Notes: generated by a model from the letters alone, not told the origin. DNA of 64,000 nt from Methylobacterium tardum (GCF_023546765.1 NZ_CP097484.1:5824001-5888000); one strand, 5' to 3'. Positions 18,965-28,621 are shown, counted from the first letter of the stretch. Numbers and translations: made by a program.

Positions 18965-19050
18965 GGAGTCGGGGGGCACCTCAGGAGGCTGGGTCGGAGA
19001 CTGTTCGTTCCGTTGCGCGGGGCGGCTGCGGTCACCGGCCCGGCCACGCG

Positions 19051-20679
19051 TCAGAACAGGTGGCGCAGGAGGAAGAACAAGAGCGCCGCGAGCGTGATCG
19101 CCGCCGGCAGGGTCAGGATCCAGGCCAGCGCCATGTTGCGCACCGTGGACGTCTGGAGCCCGGAGCCGTTGGCGGCCATCGTGCCGGCCACGCCCGACGA
19201 CAGGATATGCGTGGTCGAGACCGGCAGGCCGTAGAGCTCGGCGAGCCCGATCGTGCCGGCGGCCACGATCTCGGCCGAGGCGCCCTGGGCGTAGGTGAGA
19301 TGGGTCTTGCCGATCTTCTCGCCCACCGTCACGACGATGCGCTTCCAGCCGACCATGGTGCCGAGCCCGAGGGCGAGGGCGACGCAGACCTTCACCCAGC
19401 CCGGGATGTAGCGGGTGCCGTCGTTGAGCAGGCCGGAATAGCGTTTCAGCGTCGCCTTGTCGGCCTCGGAGAGGTCGGCTCCGGTGCCCGGCAGCAGCCG
19501 CACCGCGTCGGCGGCGAGGTACATGTCGCTGCGCAGGTTCTGCGTCTGGGCGGCCGGCACGGTGCGGATCGCGCCGTAATTCTTCACGCTTGCGGCGATG
19601 TCGTTCGAGAGCGCCGCGAGCGCGGCATAGACCGGCGGCCGGTCGAGCGCCTTCGTCTTCAACGCCTCCGTCACCGTCCGGCGCGCCGCGGCGGCATCCG
19701 GCACCGGTGCGCCGGGGGCGCGGGCGGAGAAGACCTCGCTCGCCGCCGTCGAGCTCTGCACGAAGGCCGGGGTCGTGTCGTCCGCCATGGTGCGGTTCAG
19801 CGCGTAGGCGGTCGGGGCGGCGCCGATCAGGATCAGCATGATCAGGCCCATGCCCTTCTGTCCGTCATTGCCGCCGTGGAAGAAGGAGACCAGCGTGCAG
19901 GTCAGGATCAGCAGGCCGCGGATCCACAGGGGCGGGGGCGTATCGCCCTTCGGCGCCTCGTAGAGGTCCTTGCGGCGCACGGCGAACTTGAGCGCGAGCA
20001 GCAGCAGGGCCGCCAGCACGAAGCCGCAGACGGGCGAGAACAGCAGCGCCTTGAACACGTTGAGCGCCTGAGTCCAGTCGACCCCGGAGGTGCCGTCGCC
20101 GCCGTTCATCAGCTGGTTGGCGAGGCCGACGCCGAGCACCGAGCCGATCAGCGCGTGGGACGAGGAGTTCGGCAGGCCGAAGGCCCAGGTCCCCAGATTC
20201 CAGATGATCGCGGCCAGCAGCAGCGCGAAGATCATCGCGTATCCGGCATGGGAGCCGACATTCAGGATCAGCTCCACCGGCAGCAGGGTGACGATGGCGT
20301 AGGCCACCGCCCCGGAGGAGAGCATCACCCCGAGGAAGTTGAAGAAGCCCGACCAGATCACCGCCACGAGCGGCGGCAGCGAGTGCGTGTAGATCACCGT
20401 GGCGACCGCGTTGGCGGTGTCGTGGAAGCCGTTCACGAACTCGAAGCCGAGCGCGATCAGCAGCGCGAGCCCGAGCAGCGCGAAGGCGCCGTAGGCCAGC
20501 GGCGCCTCGCCGACCGCGTTCATGTCGGCGATCAGGCTCACGACGGCGTAGGAGAGGCCCGCCACCAGCACGAGCAGGAAGGCGACGAGGCCGCCCAGAT
20601 GCATCCCGTGATCGAGACGCGGGCCGCCCTCGGGCCTGCCTCGCGCGGCGCCCGACGGCATCACGGCGGAATCGGACAT
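19051..20679 (-). CDS. pit: Inorganic phosphate transporter (PiT family)
   Basis: 542-aa low-affinity phosphate (metal-phosphate) symporter of the inner membrane. The two PiT signature repeats are present: GFEFVNGFHDTANAVATVIYT near residue 80 and the C-terminal STTHILSSGVAGTM. A central FFHGGNDGQKGMG segment also fits. About ten hydrophobic segments flank a hydrophilic central loop (about 290-400). It lies near the phosphonate cluster, which also supplies phosphate, but it is on the opposite strand with its own 296-bp upstream region, so it is not part of that operon. Confidence 0.93.
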   Translation of the reverse strand: MSDSAVMPSGAARGRPEGGPRLDHGMHLGGLVAFLLVLVAGLSYAVVSLIADMNAVGEAPLAYGAFALLGLALLIALGFEFVNGFHDTANAVATVIYTHSLPPLVAVIWSGFFNFLGVMLSSGAVAYAIVTLLPVELILNVGSHAGYAMIFALLLAAIIWNLGTWAFGLPNSSSHALIGSVLGVGLANQLMNGGDGTSGVDWTQALNVFKALLFSPVCGFVLAALLLLALKFAVRRKDLYEAPKGDTPPPLWIRGLLILTCTLVSFFHGGNDGQKGMGLIMLILIGAAPTAYALNRTMADDTTPAFVQSSTAASEVFSARAPGAPVPDAAAARRTVTEALKTKALDRPPVYAALAALSNDIAASVKNYGAIRTVPAAQTQNLRSDMYLAADAVRLLPGTGADLSEADKATLKRYSGLLNDGTRYIPGWVKVCVALALGLGTMVGWKRIVVTVGEKIGKTHLTYAQGASAEIVAAGTIGLAELYGLPVSTTHILSSGVAGTMAANGSGLQTSTVRNMALAWILTLPAAITLAALLFFLLRHLF

Positions 20680-20975
20680 GCAGCCTCGCGCGAAATCATT
20701 TTTGGTGGTGAACCGGGATTAAAATGCGCGCGTGACGGCCCGGTGACACAGCGCCCGTGACCGGTCGTGGAGGCCGTATCCGATCGGCCGGGACATTCGG
20801 ATGAACGCGGGCGTCTCCGCCTAGCCTGTCTTCGCCGCCGAAGATCCGGTCGCCGATCGAGGAACGACGCGTCCGGGCCGGGCGACCGGTCGCCCCGCCG
20901 TCAGGCGACTGTCACACGCCTGACGCGATCGGGCCGCTAGCGACCGGGCCGCGCACGAGCGAACGAGAGATCCGC

Positions 20976-22124
20976 ATGATTGACGCCACGGTGCCGGCCC
21001 TGTCGTTCGGCGCGCTCCTGGCCCTCGTCCAGATCGGCAGCATCGCCATCGCGGGTCGACGCCTCGGGCAGGTGCACGGCCCGTCGCGGTTTCCGGCAGG
21101 CGCGCCCGTCTCGGTGATCCGCCCGCTTCACGGGCTGGAGTCCTACAGCGAGGAGATGCTGATCCGGAGCTTCCGCCTCGATTACCCGGCCTACGAGCTG
21201 ATCTTCTGCGTGGCCGATCCGGGCGATCCGATCGTGCCGATGGTGGAGCGCCTGATCGCCGCCCACCCACAGGTGCCCGCCCACCTGATCCTCGGCGATG
21301 AGCGGATCAGCGAGAACCCGAAGCTGAACAACTGCCTGCGCGGCTGGCGCGCCGCCGCCCACGACTGGGTTGTCCTGGCCGATTCCAACGTGGCCATGCC
21401 GCCGGACTACCTGCAGCGCCTCCAGGCGGCGTGGCGCGCCGAGACCGGCCTGGTCTGCTCCACCCCCGCCGGGGCGCGCCCGGGCAGCTTCATGGCCGAG
21501 GTGGAATGCGCCTTCCTCAACACCCTGCAGGCGCGCTGGCAATACGCCGCCGAGGCCTTCGGGCTTGGCTTCGCGCAGGGCAAGAGCATGCTCTGGCACA
21601 AGCCGTTCCTGGACCAGCGGGGCGGCCTTCAGGCGCTCGCCGCCGAGATCGCCGAGGACGCGGCCGCCACCAAGCTGGTGCGCGCGGCCGGCAAGCGCGT
21701 CCACCTCGTGGCGAGCCCGTTCGAGCAGCCGTTGGGCCCGCGCGGCTTCCGGGAGGTCTGGTCCCGGCAGCTCCGCTGGGCGCGCCTGCGCCGCGTGACC
21801 TTCCCGCTGTTCTTCGCGCCCGAGATCGGCAGCGGCGTCCTGCTGCCGGCGCTCCTCGTCGCGCTCTGGGCCGGCAGCCTCGCGGGCCTCGCCGGCGCTG
21901 CCGGCCTCGCCGCCCTGTGCTATGGCGCCGAGCACCGGCTTGCGCTCCGCGCGGGCTGGCACCGTTCGCCCCGCATGCTGGCGGCCTTCCCGGTGCGCGA
22001 CGCCCTGATCCCGGCGATCTGGCTCGGCGCCTGGGTCCAGAGCGCCATCGTGTGGCGCGGCAACGCCATGGACGTGCGCCCGCGGCGGGCCGCCGAGGCG
22101 CGCAGCTACGCGCCGACGGCCTGA
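20976..22124 (+). CDS. Ceramide-glucosyltransferase-like glycosyltransferase (GT21; HpnI-like)
   Basis: 382 aa: an N-terminal membrane helix, a GT-A catalytic domain and C-terminal membrane helices. Processive-GT-like motifs are visible: SVIRPLHGLE, the metal/donor DSNV, and QLRWARL (QxxRW). Family members glucosylate ceramide, or in hopanoid producers add N-acetylglucosamine to a hopanoid (HpnI). It stands 28 bases before the DUF1045 gene and reads into the phn cluster, but no functional link to phosphonates is evident. The hopanoid role is inference from family resemblance. Confidence 0.8.
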   Translation: MIDATVPALSFGALLALVQIGSIAIAGRRLGQVHGPSRFPAGAPVSVIRPLHGLESYSEEMLIRSFRLDYPAYELIFCVADPGDPIVPMVERLIAAHPQVPAHLILGDERISENPKLNNCLRGWRAAAHDWVVLADSNVAMPPDYLQRLQAAWRAETGLVCSTPAGARPGSFMAEVECAFLNTLQARWQYAAEAFGLGFAQGKSMLWHKPFLDQRGGLQALAAEIAEDAAATKLVRAAGKRVHLVASPFEQPLGPRGFREVWSRQLRWARLRRVTFPLFFAPEIGSGVLLPALLVALWAGSLAGLAGAAGLAALCYGAEHRLALRAGWHRSPRMLAAFPVRDALIPAIWLGAWVQSAIVWRGNAMDVRPRRAAEARSYAPTA

Positions 22125-22152
22125 CGGCGCCCGACAATCCGGAGGCCGAGAC

Positions 22153-22839
22153 GTGTCGCGCCGCTACGCCCTGTACTGCCTGCCCGCCCCGGGCTCGCGC
22201 CTCGAAGCCTTCGGACGGGGCGTGCTCGGCTACGACAACGTTTCCGGAGAGCCGGTTCCCCATCCAGAAGGCCTCAATGTCCTCGCCACCGTCACCGCAG
22301 GGGCCCGGACTTACGGATTCCACGCCACCCTCAAGGCGCCCCTGCGCCTCGCGGCGGGTGCCACCGAGGCCGGGCTCATCGCCGCCGCCCGCGACCTCGC
22401 GGCCGCGCACCCGCCGGTGGCGGTCGGGCCCCTGACGGTCGCCGCGCTCGGGGCGTTCCTCGCCCTGGTGCCGGAAGACCCGCCGCCGGGCCTGGGGCTG
22501 CTGGCCGCCGAGTGCGTCGCGGCGCTCGACCCGTTCCGCGCGCCGCTCACTGAGGCCGAGCGCGCGAAGCGCCGCCCGGAGCGCCTCGATCCGCGCGGCC
22601 GCGCGCTGCTCGATCGCTGGGGCTACCCGTACGTGTTCGAGGCCTTCCGCTTCCACATGACCCTGACCGACGCCCTGCCGGAGGCCGAACGCGACGCCTG
22701 GCACCGGCGCCTGTCGGAGGCCTACGCCGCCTCCGGGCCCGAGCCCCTGGTGATCGACGCCCTCGGCCTCCTGGCCCAGGACGGGGCCGGGCCGTTCCGG
22801 CTCCTGGCACGCCTGCCCTTCGGAGAACCCCGTGGCTGA
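22153..22839 (+). CDS. DUF1045 phosphonate-metabolism protein (2H phosphoesterase-like)
   Basis: 228 aa. The two HxT motifs of the 2H phosphoesterase superfamily are visible as H57-A-T59 ([11 protein letters not shown]) and H168-M-T170 (FRFHMTLTD), evenly spaced in a duplicated fold. DUF1045 genes are typically found with phn genes. The 2H fold opens cyclic phosphates, so it could open the 5-phosphoribosyl 1,2-cyclic phosphate made by PhnJ, the job of PhnP, which is missing here. That is inference. GTG start; the stop overlaps the next gene by 8 bases. Confidence 0.85.
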   Translation: MSRRYALYCLPAPGSRLEAFGRGVLGYDNVSGEPVPHPEGLNVLATVTAGARTYGFHATLKAPLRLAAGATEAGLIAAARDLAAAHPPVAVGPLTVAALGAFLALVPEDPPPGLGLLAAECVAALDPFRAPLTEAERAKRRPERLDPRGRALLDRWGYPYVFEAFRFHMTLTDALPEAERDAWHRRLSEAYAASGPEPLVIDALGLLAQDGAGPFRLLARLPFGEPRG

Positions 22840-23452
22840 CCTTTCCCTCGGCCGCGAGCCGGCGATCGACCCGAGCGCCCGGGTCGCGGATTGCCGCCTC
22901 GGCCGCTACACCGAGATCGGCGCCCGAACCCGCCTCACCGAGACGATCCTCGGCGACTATTCCTACATCGGCCAGGACGGCGAGGTGATCTACACCACGA
23001 TCGGCAAGTTCTGCTCGATCGCCGCCAGCGTCCGGATCAACCCCGGCAACCACCCGATGGAGCGCGCCTCCCAGGCGCATTTCACCTACCGGGCGCAGTC
23101 CTACTGGCCCGAGGAGGCCGACGAGCCGGCCTTCTTCGACCGGCGCCGGGCGAGCCCGGTGGCCATCGGCCACGATGTCTGGATCGGCCACGGCGTGGTG
23201 GTCCTGCCCGGCCGCACCATCGGCACCGGCGCGGTGGTCGGGGCCGGCGCGATCGTCACGCGCGACGTCGAACCCTATACGATCGTGGTCGGCAATCCCG
23301 CCCGTCCGGTCCGGCGCCGGTTCCCGGACGCCGTCGCCGCGCGCCTGGAGCGCCTCGCCTGGTGGGATTGGGACCACGAGCGCCTGCGCCGGGCGCTCCC
23401 GGATTTCCGCGGACTTCCGATCGAAGCCTTCCTCGATCGATACGGAGCCTAG
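22832..23452 (+). CDS. Phosphonate-cluster acetyltransferase (left-handed beta-helix)
   Basis: 206 aa. Hexapeptide repeats run through the protein ([19 protein letters not shown], then [35 protein letters not shown]), ending in the usual [10 protein letters not shown] turn. This matches the DapH/GlmU-like acetyltransferase found in phn operons. Its acceptor is not established; aminoalkylphosphonate N-acetylation is a possible role and would parallel PhnO. GTG start at 22832 overlaps the DUF1045 stop, so the two are coupled. Confidence 0.88.
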   Translation: MADLSLGREPAIDPSARVADCRLGRYTEIGARTRLTETILGDYSYIGQDGEVIYTTIGKFCSIAASVRINPGNHPMERASQAHFTYRAQSYWPEEADEPAFFDRRRASPVAIGHDVWIGHGVVVLPGRTIGTGAVVGAGAIVTRDVEPYTIVVGNPARPVRRRFPDAVAARLERLAWWDWDHERLRRALPDFRGLPIEAFLDRYGA

Positions 23453-23563
23453 AGCGGCAATCGACAGTAAACGTTGTGCCGGCAAACAACATTGGATCGT
23501 ATTCGTCATCCAATCGTCGTGGAACCGGCGTTTAGGTGCGGCCATTCCGCGGCGGATGGATGC

Positions 23564-24412
23564 ATGCTGGTCATCGAGGATCTTACGCGCCAGTACGGCG
23601 GCCGGCGCGCCGTCGACGGTGTCTCGCTGCAGATAGAGCCCGGCAGCTTCGTCGGCGTGATCGGCCGGTCCGGTGCCGGCAAATCGACGCTGCTGCGGCT
23701 CATCAACCGGTTGGCCGACCCGAGTTCCGGGCGCATCCTTCATGACGGGCGCGACGTCACGCGGCTGCGGGGCCGCGCCCTGCGGGATTGGCGCACCCGC
23801 TGCGCCATGATCTTCCAGCAGTTCAACCTCGTCGGCCGCCTCGACGTGATGACCAACGTCCTGATGGGCCGGCTGAGCCACGTGCCGAGCTACCGGTCCC
23901 TGCTGCGCCAATGGTCCGAGGAGGACCGGGCGATGGCGCTCGCCGCCCTGGAGAGCTTCGACATGGGCGAGTTCGCCGGCCAGCGGGCGGACGGCCTGTC
24001 GGGCGGCCAGCAGCAGCGCGTCGCCATCGCCCGCGCCCTGGTGCAGGAGCCCGAGATCCTGCTCGCCGACGAGCCGGTCGCCTCCCTCGATCCGCGCAAC
24101 ACCCGCCTGGTGATGGACGCGCTGGCCGAGGTGAACCGCCGCTACGGCATCACGGTCCTGTGCAACCTGCACTCCCTCGACCTCGCCCGCGCCTATTGCG
24201 ACCGCCTCGTCGGGCTCAGCGCCGGCCGGGTGGTGTTCGAGGGCGGGCCGTTCGACCTCACCGAGGATGTCGCCCGCCGGCTCTACGGCCTGGAGGCCGG
24301 CGAGGTGCTCGACGATTCGGCGCGCCGCGAGGCCGAGCAGCGGGCGGCGATGCCGGGCCGGCCCGGCATCGTGCCGGCGCGGCCCGTGCGCGAGGCCGCC
24401 CTCGGCGCCTGA
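23564..24412 (+). CDS. phnC: Phosphonate ABC transporter ATP-binding protein PhnC
   Basis: 282-aa ATPase for phosphonate import. Walker A is GRSGAGKST, the Q-loop is FQQFNLV, the signature is LSGGQQQR, and Walker B is ILLADEP with SLD following. The long [16 protein letters not shown] insert after the Q-loop is characteristic of PhnC. Start at ATG 23564, preceded by GGATGGA; 30 upstream in-frame codons do not fit the family. Partners are PhnD and the two PhnE permeases downstream. Confidence 0.95.
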   Translation: MLVIEDLTRQYGGRRAVDGVSLQIEPGSFVGVIGRSGAGKSTLLRLINRLADPSSGRILHDGRDVTRLRGRALRDWRTRCAMIFQQFNLVGRLDVMTNVLMGRLSHVPSYRSLLRQWSEEDRAMALAALESFDMGEFAGQRADGLSGGQQQRVAIARALVQEPEILLADEPVASLDPRNTRLVMDALAEVNRRYGITVLCNLHSLDLARAYCDRLVGLSAGRVVFEGGPFDLTEDVARRLYGLEAGEVLDDSARREAEQRAAMPGRPGIVPARPVREAALGA

Positions 24413-24514
24413 ACCGGGCCGTCCGGCCCCAACACCAACCACGGATCGGGAAACGCCCGGCCGGCCCCGCGCCCGGCCGAACCCGCGACACACGCCGACA
24501 CGAAGGACGACACG

Positions 24515-25444
24515 ATGATCACCCGACGCACCCTCGCCGCAGCCGCCACGGCCCTCGCGCTCCTCGGCCTGCCGGCCGCCGCCCAGGACTGGAAGGCGCA
24601 ATATCCCGAGCTGACCCTGGCGGTGATTCCGATGGAGAATGCCAGCGGCACCGTCGACCGCTACGCGCCCCTGGCGGACTACCTGACCAGGACGGTCGGC
24701 GTGCCGGTGAAGCTGCGGGTTGCCAGCGACTACGCCGCGGTGATCGAGGGCCAGCGCGCCGGCAACATCCAGCTCGCCTTCTACGGGCCGGCCTCCATCG
24801 CCCGCGCCGCGATGACCGGCGTGAAGGTCGAGCCGGTGGTGAGCCCGATCCACGAGACCGGCGCCGCGGGCTACTACTCGGTGATCTACGCGCTGGCCTC
24901 CAGCCCGTACAAGACCATCGAGGATCTGAAGGGCAAGAACCTCGCCCTGGTCGATCCGAACTCCACCTCCGGCAACCAGGCGCCGCGCTTCTTCCTGAAG
25001 CGGGCCGGCTACGACGTGGACAAGTTCTTCGGCAAGGCGGTCTTCGCCGGCAGCCACGAGAACGCCGTCCTGGCGCTGACCCAGGGCACGGTCGAGGCCG
25101 CCGCCAACCTGTGGAATTCCGAGACCGACTCGATCGTCACCCGCATGATCGCCAAGGGCATGCTGAAGAAGCCGGACGGCACGCCGATGCAGAATTCGGA
25201 CTTCCGGGTGGTGTTCAAGTCCGAATTCCTGCCGGAAGGGCCCTACGCCATGCTGTCCACCCTGCCGGACGACCTGAAGGCCAAGATCCGGGAGGCGTTC
25301 GTCGCCCTGCCGAAGGCCGACAAGGCCGCCTTCGACCGGCTCTCCGACGGCAAGGACCAGGGCCTCAAGCCGGTGACCCTCAAGGATTACCAGCCGATCA
25401 TCGACATGCTGCGGTTCAACGACGAGCAGCGCAAGAAGTCCTGA
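24515..25444 (+). CDS. phnD: Phosphonate ABC transporter substrate-binding protein PhnD
   Basis: 309-aa periplasmic binding protein. A cleavable signal (about 1-23, ending PAAAQ) is followed by the PhnD fold; AFYGPASIARA, HETGAAGYYSVIYA and LALVDPNSTSGNQAPRFFL carry the phosphonate-binding segments of the family. It delivers phosphonates to PhnE1/PhnE2. A 102-base gap separates it from phnC, and a GAAGGACGAC sequence serves as the ribosome site. Confidence 0.95.
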   Translation: MITRRTLAAAATALALLGLPAAAQDWKAQYPELTLAVIPMENASGTVDRYAPLADYLTRTVGVPVKLRVASDYAAVIEGQRAGNIQLAFYGPASIARAAMTGVKVEPVVSPIHETGAAGYYSVIYALASSPYKTIEDLKGKNLALVDPNSTSGNQAPRFFLKRAGYDVDKFFGKAVFAGSHENAVLALTQGTVEAAANLWNSETDSIVTRMIAKGMLKKPDGTPMQNSDFRVVFKSEFLPEGPYAMLSTLPDDLKAKIREAFVALPKADKAAFDRLSDGKDQGLKPVTLKDYQPIIDMLRFNDEQRKKS

Positions 25445-25460
25445 TCCGGAGACGACGGCC

Positions 25461-26342
25461 TTGCGTGGCCTGACGAAGCTGCCGCCGGAGCGGGAAGCCA
25501 CCCTCTCCGGCCTCTACGCGGCCTCGACCGGCGCCGCGCGGCGCCGGACGCTGGCCGGGTTCGCGGCGGTCGCGGCCCTGGCCCTCCTCGCCGGGTACGC
25601 CGCCGAGGTGCGGCCGCTGGTGCTCGCCGGGAACATCGGCAAGTTCACCGCCTACATCCAGCAGATCCTGCCCCCGGTCGGCCTCGACCATCCGGTCGAG
25701 GATCTGCGCGCCTGGTACTGGGGCCTGCCCGGCTGGCTCGCGCTGCTGGGCGAGACCCTGCTGATGGCCTATCTCGGCACGCTGCTGGGGGCGCTGGCGG
25801 GCTTCGCCCTCAGCTTCGTCGCCGCCGCCAACTTGGTGCGGTCGCGGCTGCTGCGGATCCTGGCCAAGCGCTTCCTGGAAGTCTGCCGCACCGTCCCGGA
25901 CGTGGTGTTCGCGCTGATCTTCGTGATCGCCTTCGGCCTCGGACCGATGGTCGGCGTGCTGGCCATCGCGATCCACACCACGGGGGCGCTGGGCAAGCTG
26001 TTCTCCGAGGTGGTCGAGAATATCGACATGCGGCCCGTCGAGGGCCTGTCCGCCTCGGGCGCCTCCTGGGTCGAGACCGTGCGCTTCGCGGTGCTGCCGC
26101 AGGTGCTGTCGAACTTCGCCTCCTACGGGCTGCTGCGCTTCGAGATCAACGTGCGCGGGGCGGCGGTGCTGGGCTTCGTCGGGGCAGGGGGGATCGGCCA
26201 GGAGTTCCTGGCCGCAATCCGCAACTTCTACTACGCGGACGTGAGCGCGATCCTCGTGCTGATCATCCTGACGGTGTTCTGCATCGACCTCGCCACCGAG
26301 CGGGTCCGCCACCGGCTGATCGGCCCGGAGACTGTCCGATGA
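25461..26342 (+). CDS. phnE: Phosphonate ABC permease PhnE (first copy)
   Basis: 293-aa inner-membrane permease with about six helices. The permease EAA loop reads EVVENIDMRPVEGLSASGASWVETVRFAVLPQV, which contacts PhnC. The GAGGIGQEFLAAIRNFYYADVSAI end is typical of PhnE. The start appears to be TTG 25461 with GGAG about 10 bases upstream. It overlaps the second permease by ATGA, so the two probably form a heterodimer. Confidence 0.93.
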   Translation: MRGLTKLPPEREATLSGLYAASTGAARRRTLAGFAAVAALALLAGYAAEVRPLVLAGNIGKFTAYIQQILPPVGLDHPVEDLRAWYWGLPGWLALLGETLLMAYLGTLLGALAGFALSFVAAANLVRSRLLRILAKRFLEVCRTVPDVVFALIFVIAFGLGPMVGVLAIAIHTTGALGKLFSEVVENIDMRPVEGLSASGASWVETVRFAVLPQVLSNFASYGLLRFEINVRGAAVLGFVGAGGIGQEFLAAIRNFYYADVSAILVLIILTVFCIDLATERVRHRLIGPETVR

Positions 26343-27208
26343 GCCCGCCCCGCACCGGAGCCCTGCGGGCGGCGGCCCGGGCCGACCTCGCCCGGCTGCG
26401 CGCCCGCTACCCGGCGCAGTTCCGCGCCGACCGGGCGGCGCGGGCGCGCCTCGTCGTCGGTCTCGGCGTCCTGGTGGGTCTCACCGCCCTGGCGTGCTGG
26501 CGGCTCGACATGTCGGTGGCGCGGATCCTCCACGGGCTTGGGCGGCTCGGCACCTTCGCGGTGCTGATGCTGCCGCCATCCCCGGAGGGCCATCTCTGGA
26601 CCTTCCTGCACGCGCTCGGCGAGACGCTGGGCATCGCGTTCCTCGGCACGCTCACGGCGGCGATGCTGGCCTTCCCGGTGGCGTTCCTGGCCGCCCGGAA
26701 CGTCGTGCCGAACCCGTTCGCCCGGTTCGCGGTCCGGCGCGGCCTCGACATCCTGCGCTCCGTGGACGTGCTGATCTGGGCGCTGATCTGGATCAACGTC
26801 GTCGGGCTCGGCCCCTTCGCCGGCCTGCTGGCCATCGCCTGCTCGGACGTGGGCGCGCTGGGCAAGCTGTTCTCCGAGGCGATCGAGACCTGCGACCGCC
26901 GCGCCGGCGAGGGCGTCGTCGCCTCGGGCGGCTCGGCCCTCCACCGCATCCGCTTCGGGCTGATCCCCGGGGTTCTGCCGGTTCTGGCGAGCCAGGTGCT
27001 GTACTTCTTCGAGTCGAACACCCGCTCGGCCACGATCATCGGCATCGTCGGCGCCGGCGGCATCGGCCAGTACCTCACCGAGCTGATCCGCGTGCTGGAA
27101 CTGCAGCAGGTCGCCTTCCTGGTGCTGATGATCCTCGTCACCGTGGCGGCGATCGACTGGGTCTCGACCCGCCTGCGCCGGGCGATCATCGGGCCGGCGG
27201 CGCGCTGA
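26339..27208 (+). CDS. phnE: Phosphonate ABC permease PhnE (second copy)
   Basis: 289-aa paralogue of the preceding permease. The N-terminus is more basic, the helices are similar, and the EAA loop reads EAIETCDRRAGEGVVASGGSALHRIRFGLIPGV, ending in GAGGIGQYLTELIRVLELQQVAFLVL. Two adjacent, diverged phnE genes are common in alphaproteobacterial phn clusters. It is the last gene of the transport block; the strand switches to phnF downstream. Confidence 0.93.
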   Translation: MSPPRTGALRAAARADLARLRARYPAQFRADRAARARLVVGLGVLVGLTALACWRLDMSVARILHGLGRLGTFAVLMLPPSPEGHLWTFLHALGETLGIAFLGTLTAAMLAFPVAFLAARNVVPNPFARFAVRRGLDILRSVDVLIWALIWINVVGLGPFAGLLAIACSDVGALGKLFSEAIETCDRRAGEGVVASGGSALHRIRFGLIPGVLPVLASQVLYFFESNTRSATIIGIVGAGGIGQYLTELIRVLELQQVAFLVLMILVTVAAIDWVSTRLRRAIIGPAAR

Positions 27209-27223
27209 AAGTCTGGCCGGGTG

Positions 27224-27290
27224 ACGTCATTCCGGGGCGCCGCAGGCGAGCCCGGACCCGGATGGGGCACGCCGGAGGCGGGCAATTCTG
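27224..27290. repeat. Intergenic palindromic repeat, family 1 (partial copy)
   Basis: Only the left half of the family is recognisable: GACGTCATTCCGGGGC, then CAGGCGAGCCCGGACCCGG. The closing right arm is missing or too diverged to see. It fills the convergent space between phnE2 and phnF. Confidence 0.6.
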
Positions 27291-27325
27291 ACCCGCCGCC
27301 GCATCCAGGCCTTGTCCAAGTCTGT

Positions 27326-28081
27326 TCACCCCCCGATTACCAGCTCCACCCGGTCGGCGGCGAACAGGGTCCGGTTCGCCTGGATCGGCACGCCCGCGGG
27401 ATCGACATTGACGCTCGACACCACGAGGACGACCCGCCCCGGCGCGATGTCGAGCCGCCGCGCCTCCTCGGCATCGGCCGGGCGGGCGCGGACGCGTGTC
27501 GAGAGCCGGGTGTAGTCGGGGACGCCGCAGGCCGCGAAGGCCCGGGTGATCGAGCCGCGCGCGGCATAGGCCTCGCCGAAGCCGGCGAAGCGCGGCAGCG
27601 GCAGCCAGGTCAGCGCGGTCGAGAGCGGCGCGTCGTCGGCCCGGTGGACGGTCTGCAGTTCCAGAATGGGCGCGCCGGGGGCGAGGGCGAGCGCCGCCGC
27701 CTGCTCGGGCCCGGCCGGCCGCGTGGTCGCGCCGATCAGGTCACCCCAGGCCTCGCGGCCCGCCCCGGCGACGATCTCGGAGAAGCGGGTGCGCGGCCCG
27801 ATCGGGTAGGCGAGGGGCGCCTCCTCCACGAAGGTGCCCCGGCCTTGGCTGGCGCGGACGAGGCCGCCCTCGGCGAGGGCGGCCAGCGCCCGCCGCACCG
27901 TGTGCCGGTTCACCGCGAACCGCGTCGCCAGGACGGCCTCCGGGGGCAGCTTCTGGCCCGGCGCGTAACCGCCTGCCGCGATCTCGGCCGTCAGGGCGTC
28001 GGCGATCTGCCGCCACGCCGTCAGTCCCTCGCCCCGGACAAGGCCGGGTGCCTGCGCCTGCGCATCCATCCTGTCATCCAA
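27326..28081 (-). CDS. phnF: GntR/HutC-family repressor PhnF
   Basis: 251 aa. The N-terminal winged helix (about 22-88, with LPPEAVLATRFAVNRHTVRRALAALAEGGLV) is followed by a C-terminal UTRA ligand domain (about 95-245). Divergent from phnG and sharing a 67-base spacer that holds an imperfect palindrome. PhnF proteins repress phn genes; the inducer here is unknown. A second start, MDAQ at 28069, is possible. Confidence 0.93.
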   Translation of the reverse strand: MDDRMDAQAQAPGLVRGEGLTAWRQIADALTAEIAAGGYAPGQKLPPEAVLATRFAVNRHTVRRALAALAEGGLVRASQGRGTFVEEAPLAYPIGPRTRFSEIVAGAGREAWGDLIGATTRPAGPEQAAALALAPGAPILELQTVHRADDAPLSTALTWLPLPRFAGFGEAYAARGSITRAFAACGVPDYTRLSTRVRARPADAEEARRLDIAPGRVVLVVSSVNVDPAGVPIQANRTLFAADRVELVIGG

Positions 28082-28105
28082 ACTTCATTTGTGGCCGGCA
28101 CGCCA

Positions 28106-28127
28106 GTTGTCTATACACCTATACAAC
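28106..28127. promoter_or_regulatory. Candidate PhnF operator between phnF and phnG
   Basis: A 22-base imperfect palindrome of the form GTTGTNTA-N6-TANACAAC (7 of 8 positions symmetric in each arm). It is AT-rich in a 70% GC setting and lies 21 bases before the phnG start. Operators of HutC-subfamily GntR proteins have this GT...TA...AC layout, so it is the best candidate for repression of both divergent genes. Confidence 0.65.
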
Positions 28128-28148
28128 CGAGCGATGGAGGGAGTCGCG

Positions 28149-28619
28149 GTGACGACGAACCCGAGGGATCCGGAATCCGGCGGCGATGGCGCGGCGCGCC
28201 GGGCCGTGATGGCGCTCTGCGCCGAGGCGAGCCGCGCCGATCTGGAGGCGGCCCTGTCGGCGCTCGACAGCCCGGCCAGCGCGGATCTGCGGCCGCCCGA
28301 GACCGGCCTGGTGATGGCGACCGGCCGGATCGGCGGCGACGGGCGCCCGTTCAATCTCGGCGAGGTCAGCGTGACCCGGGCCGCGATCCGCCTCGCGGAC
28401 GGCCCGGCCGGCTTTGCCTACCATCTCGGTCGCGACCGCACGAAGGCGCGGCTCGCCGCGATCCTCGATGCCCTCTGGCAGGACCCGGCCCGGCGCGCCC
28501 GGGTCGAGGCGGCCCTGGAGCCTGCCGCCCGGCGGGTCGAGGCGTCCCGCGCGCAGGCGGCCCGGCGCACGGCCGCGACCCGGGTCGACTTCCTGACCCT
28601 CGCCCGCGGGGAGGATTGA
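28149..28619 (+). CDS. phnG: C-P lyase subunit PhnG
   Basis: 156-aa component of the PhnGHIJ core complex that couples ATP and phosphonate to give 5-triphosphoribosyl-1-phosphonate. Family segments include AVMALCAEASRADLEAAL, ETGLVMATGRIGGDGRPFNLGEVSVTRAAIRL, and YHLGRDRTKARLAAILDALWQ. The GTG at 28149 is preferred, as GGAGGG lies about 7 bases before it. An ATG at 28134 would overlap that ribosome site. First gene of phnGHIJKLMN. Confidence 0.93.
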   Translation: MTTNPRDPESGGDGAARRAVMALCAEASRADLEAALSALDSPASADLRPPETGLVMATGRIGGDGRPFNLGEVSVTRAAIRLADGPAGFAYHLGRDRTKARLAAILDALWQDPARRARVEAALEPAARRVEASRAQAARRTAATRVDFLTLARGED

Positions 28620-28621
28620 GC

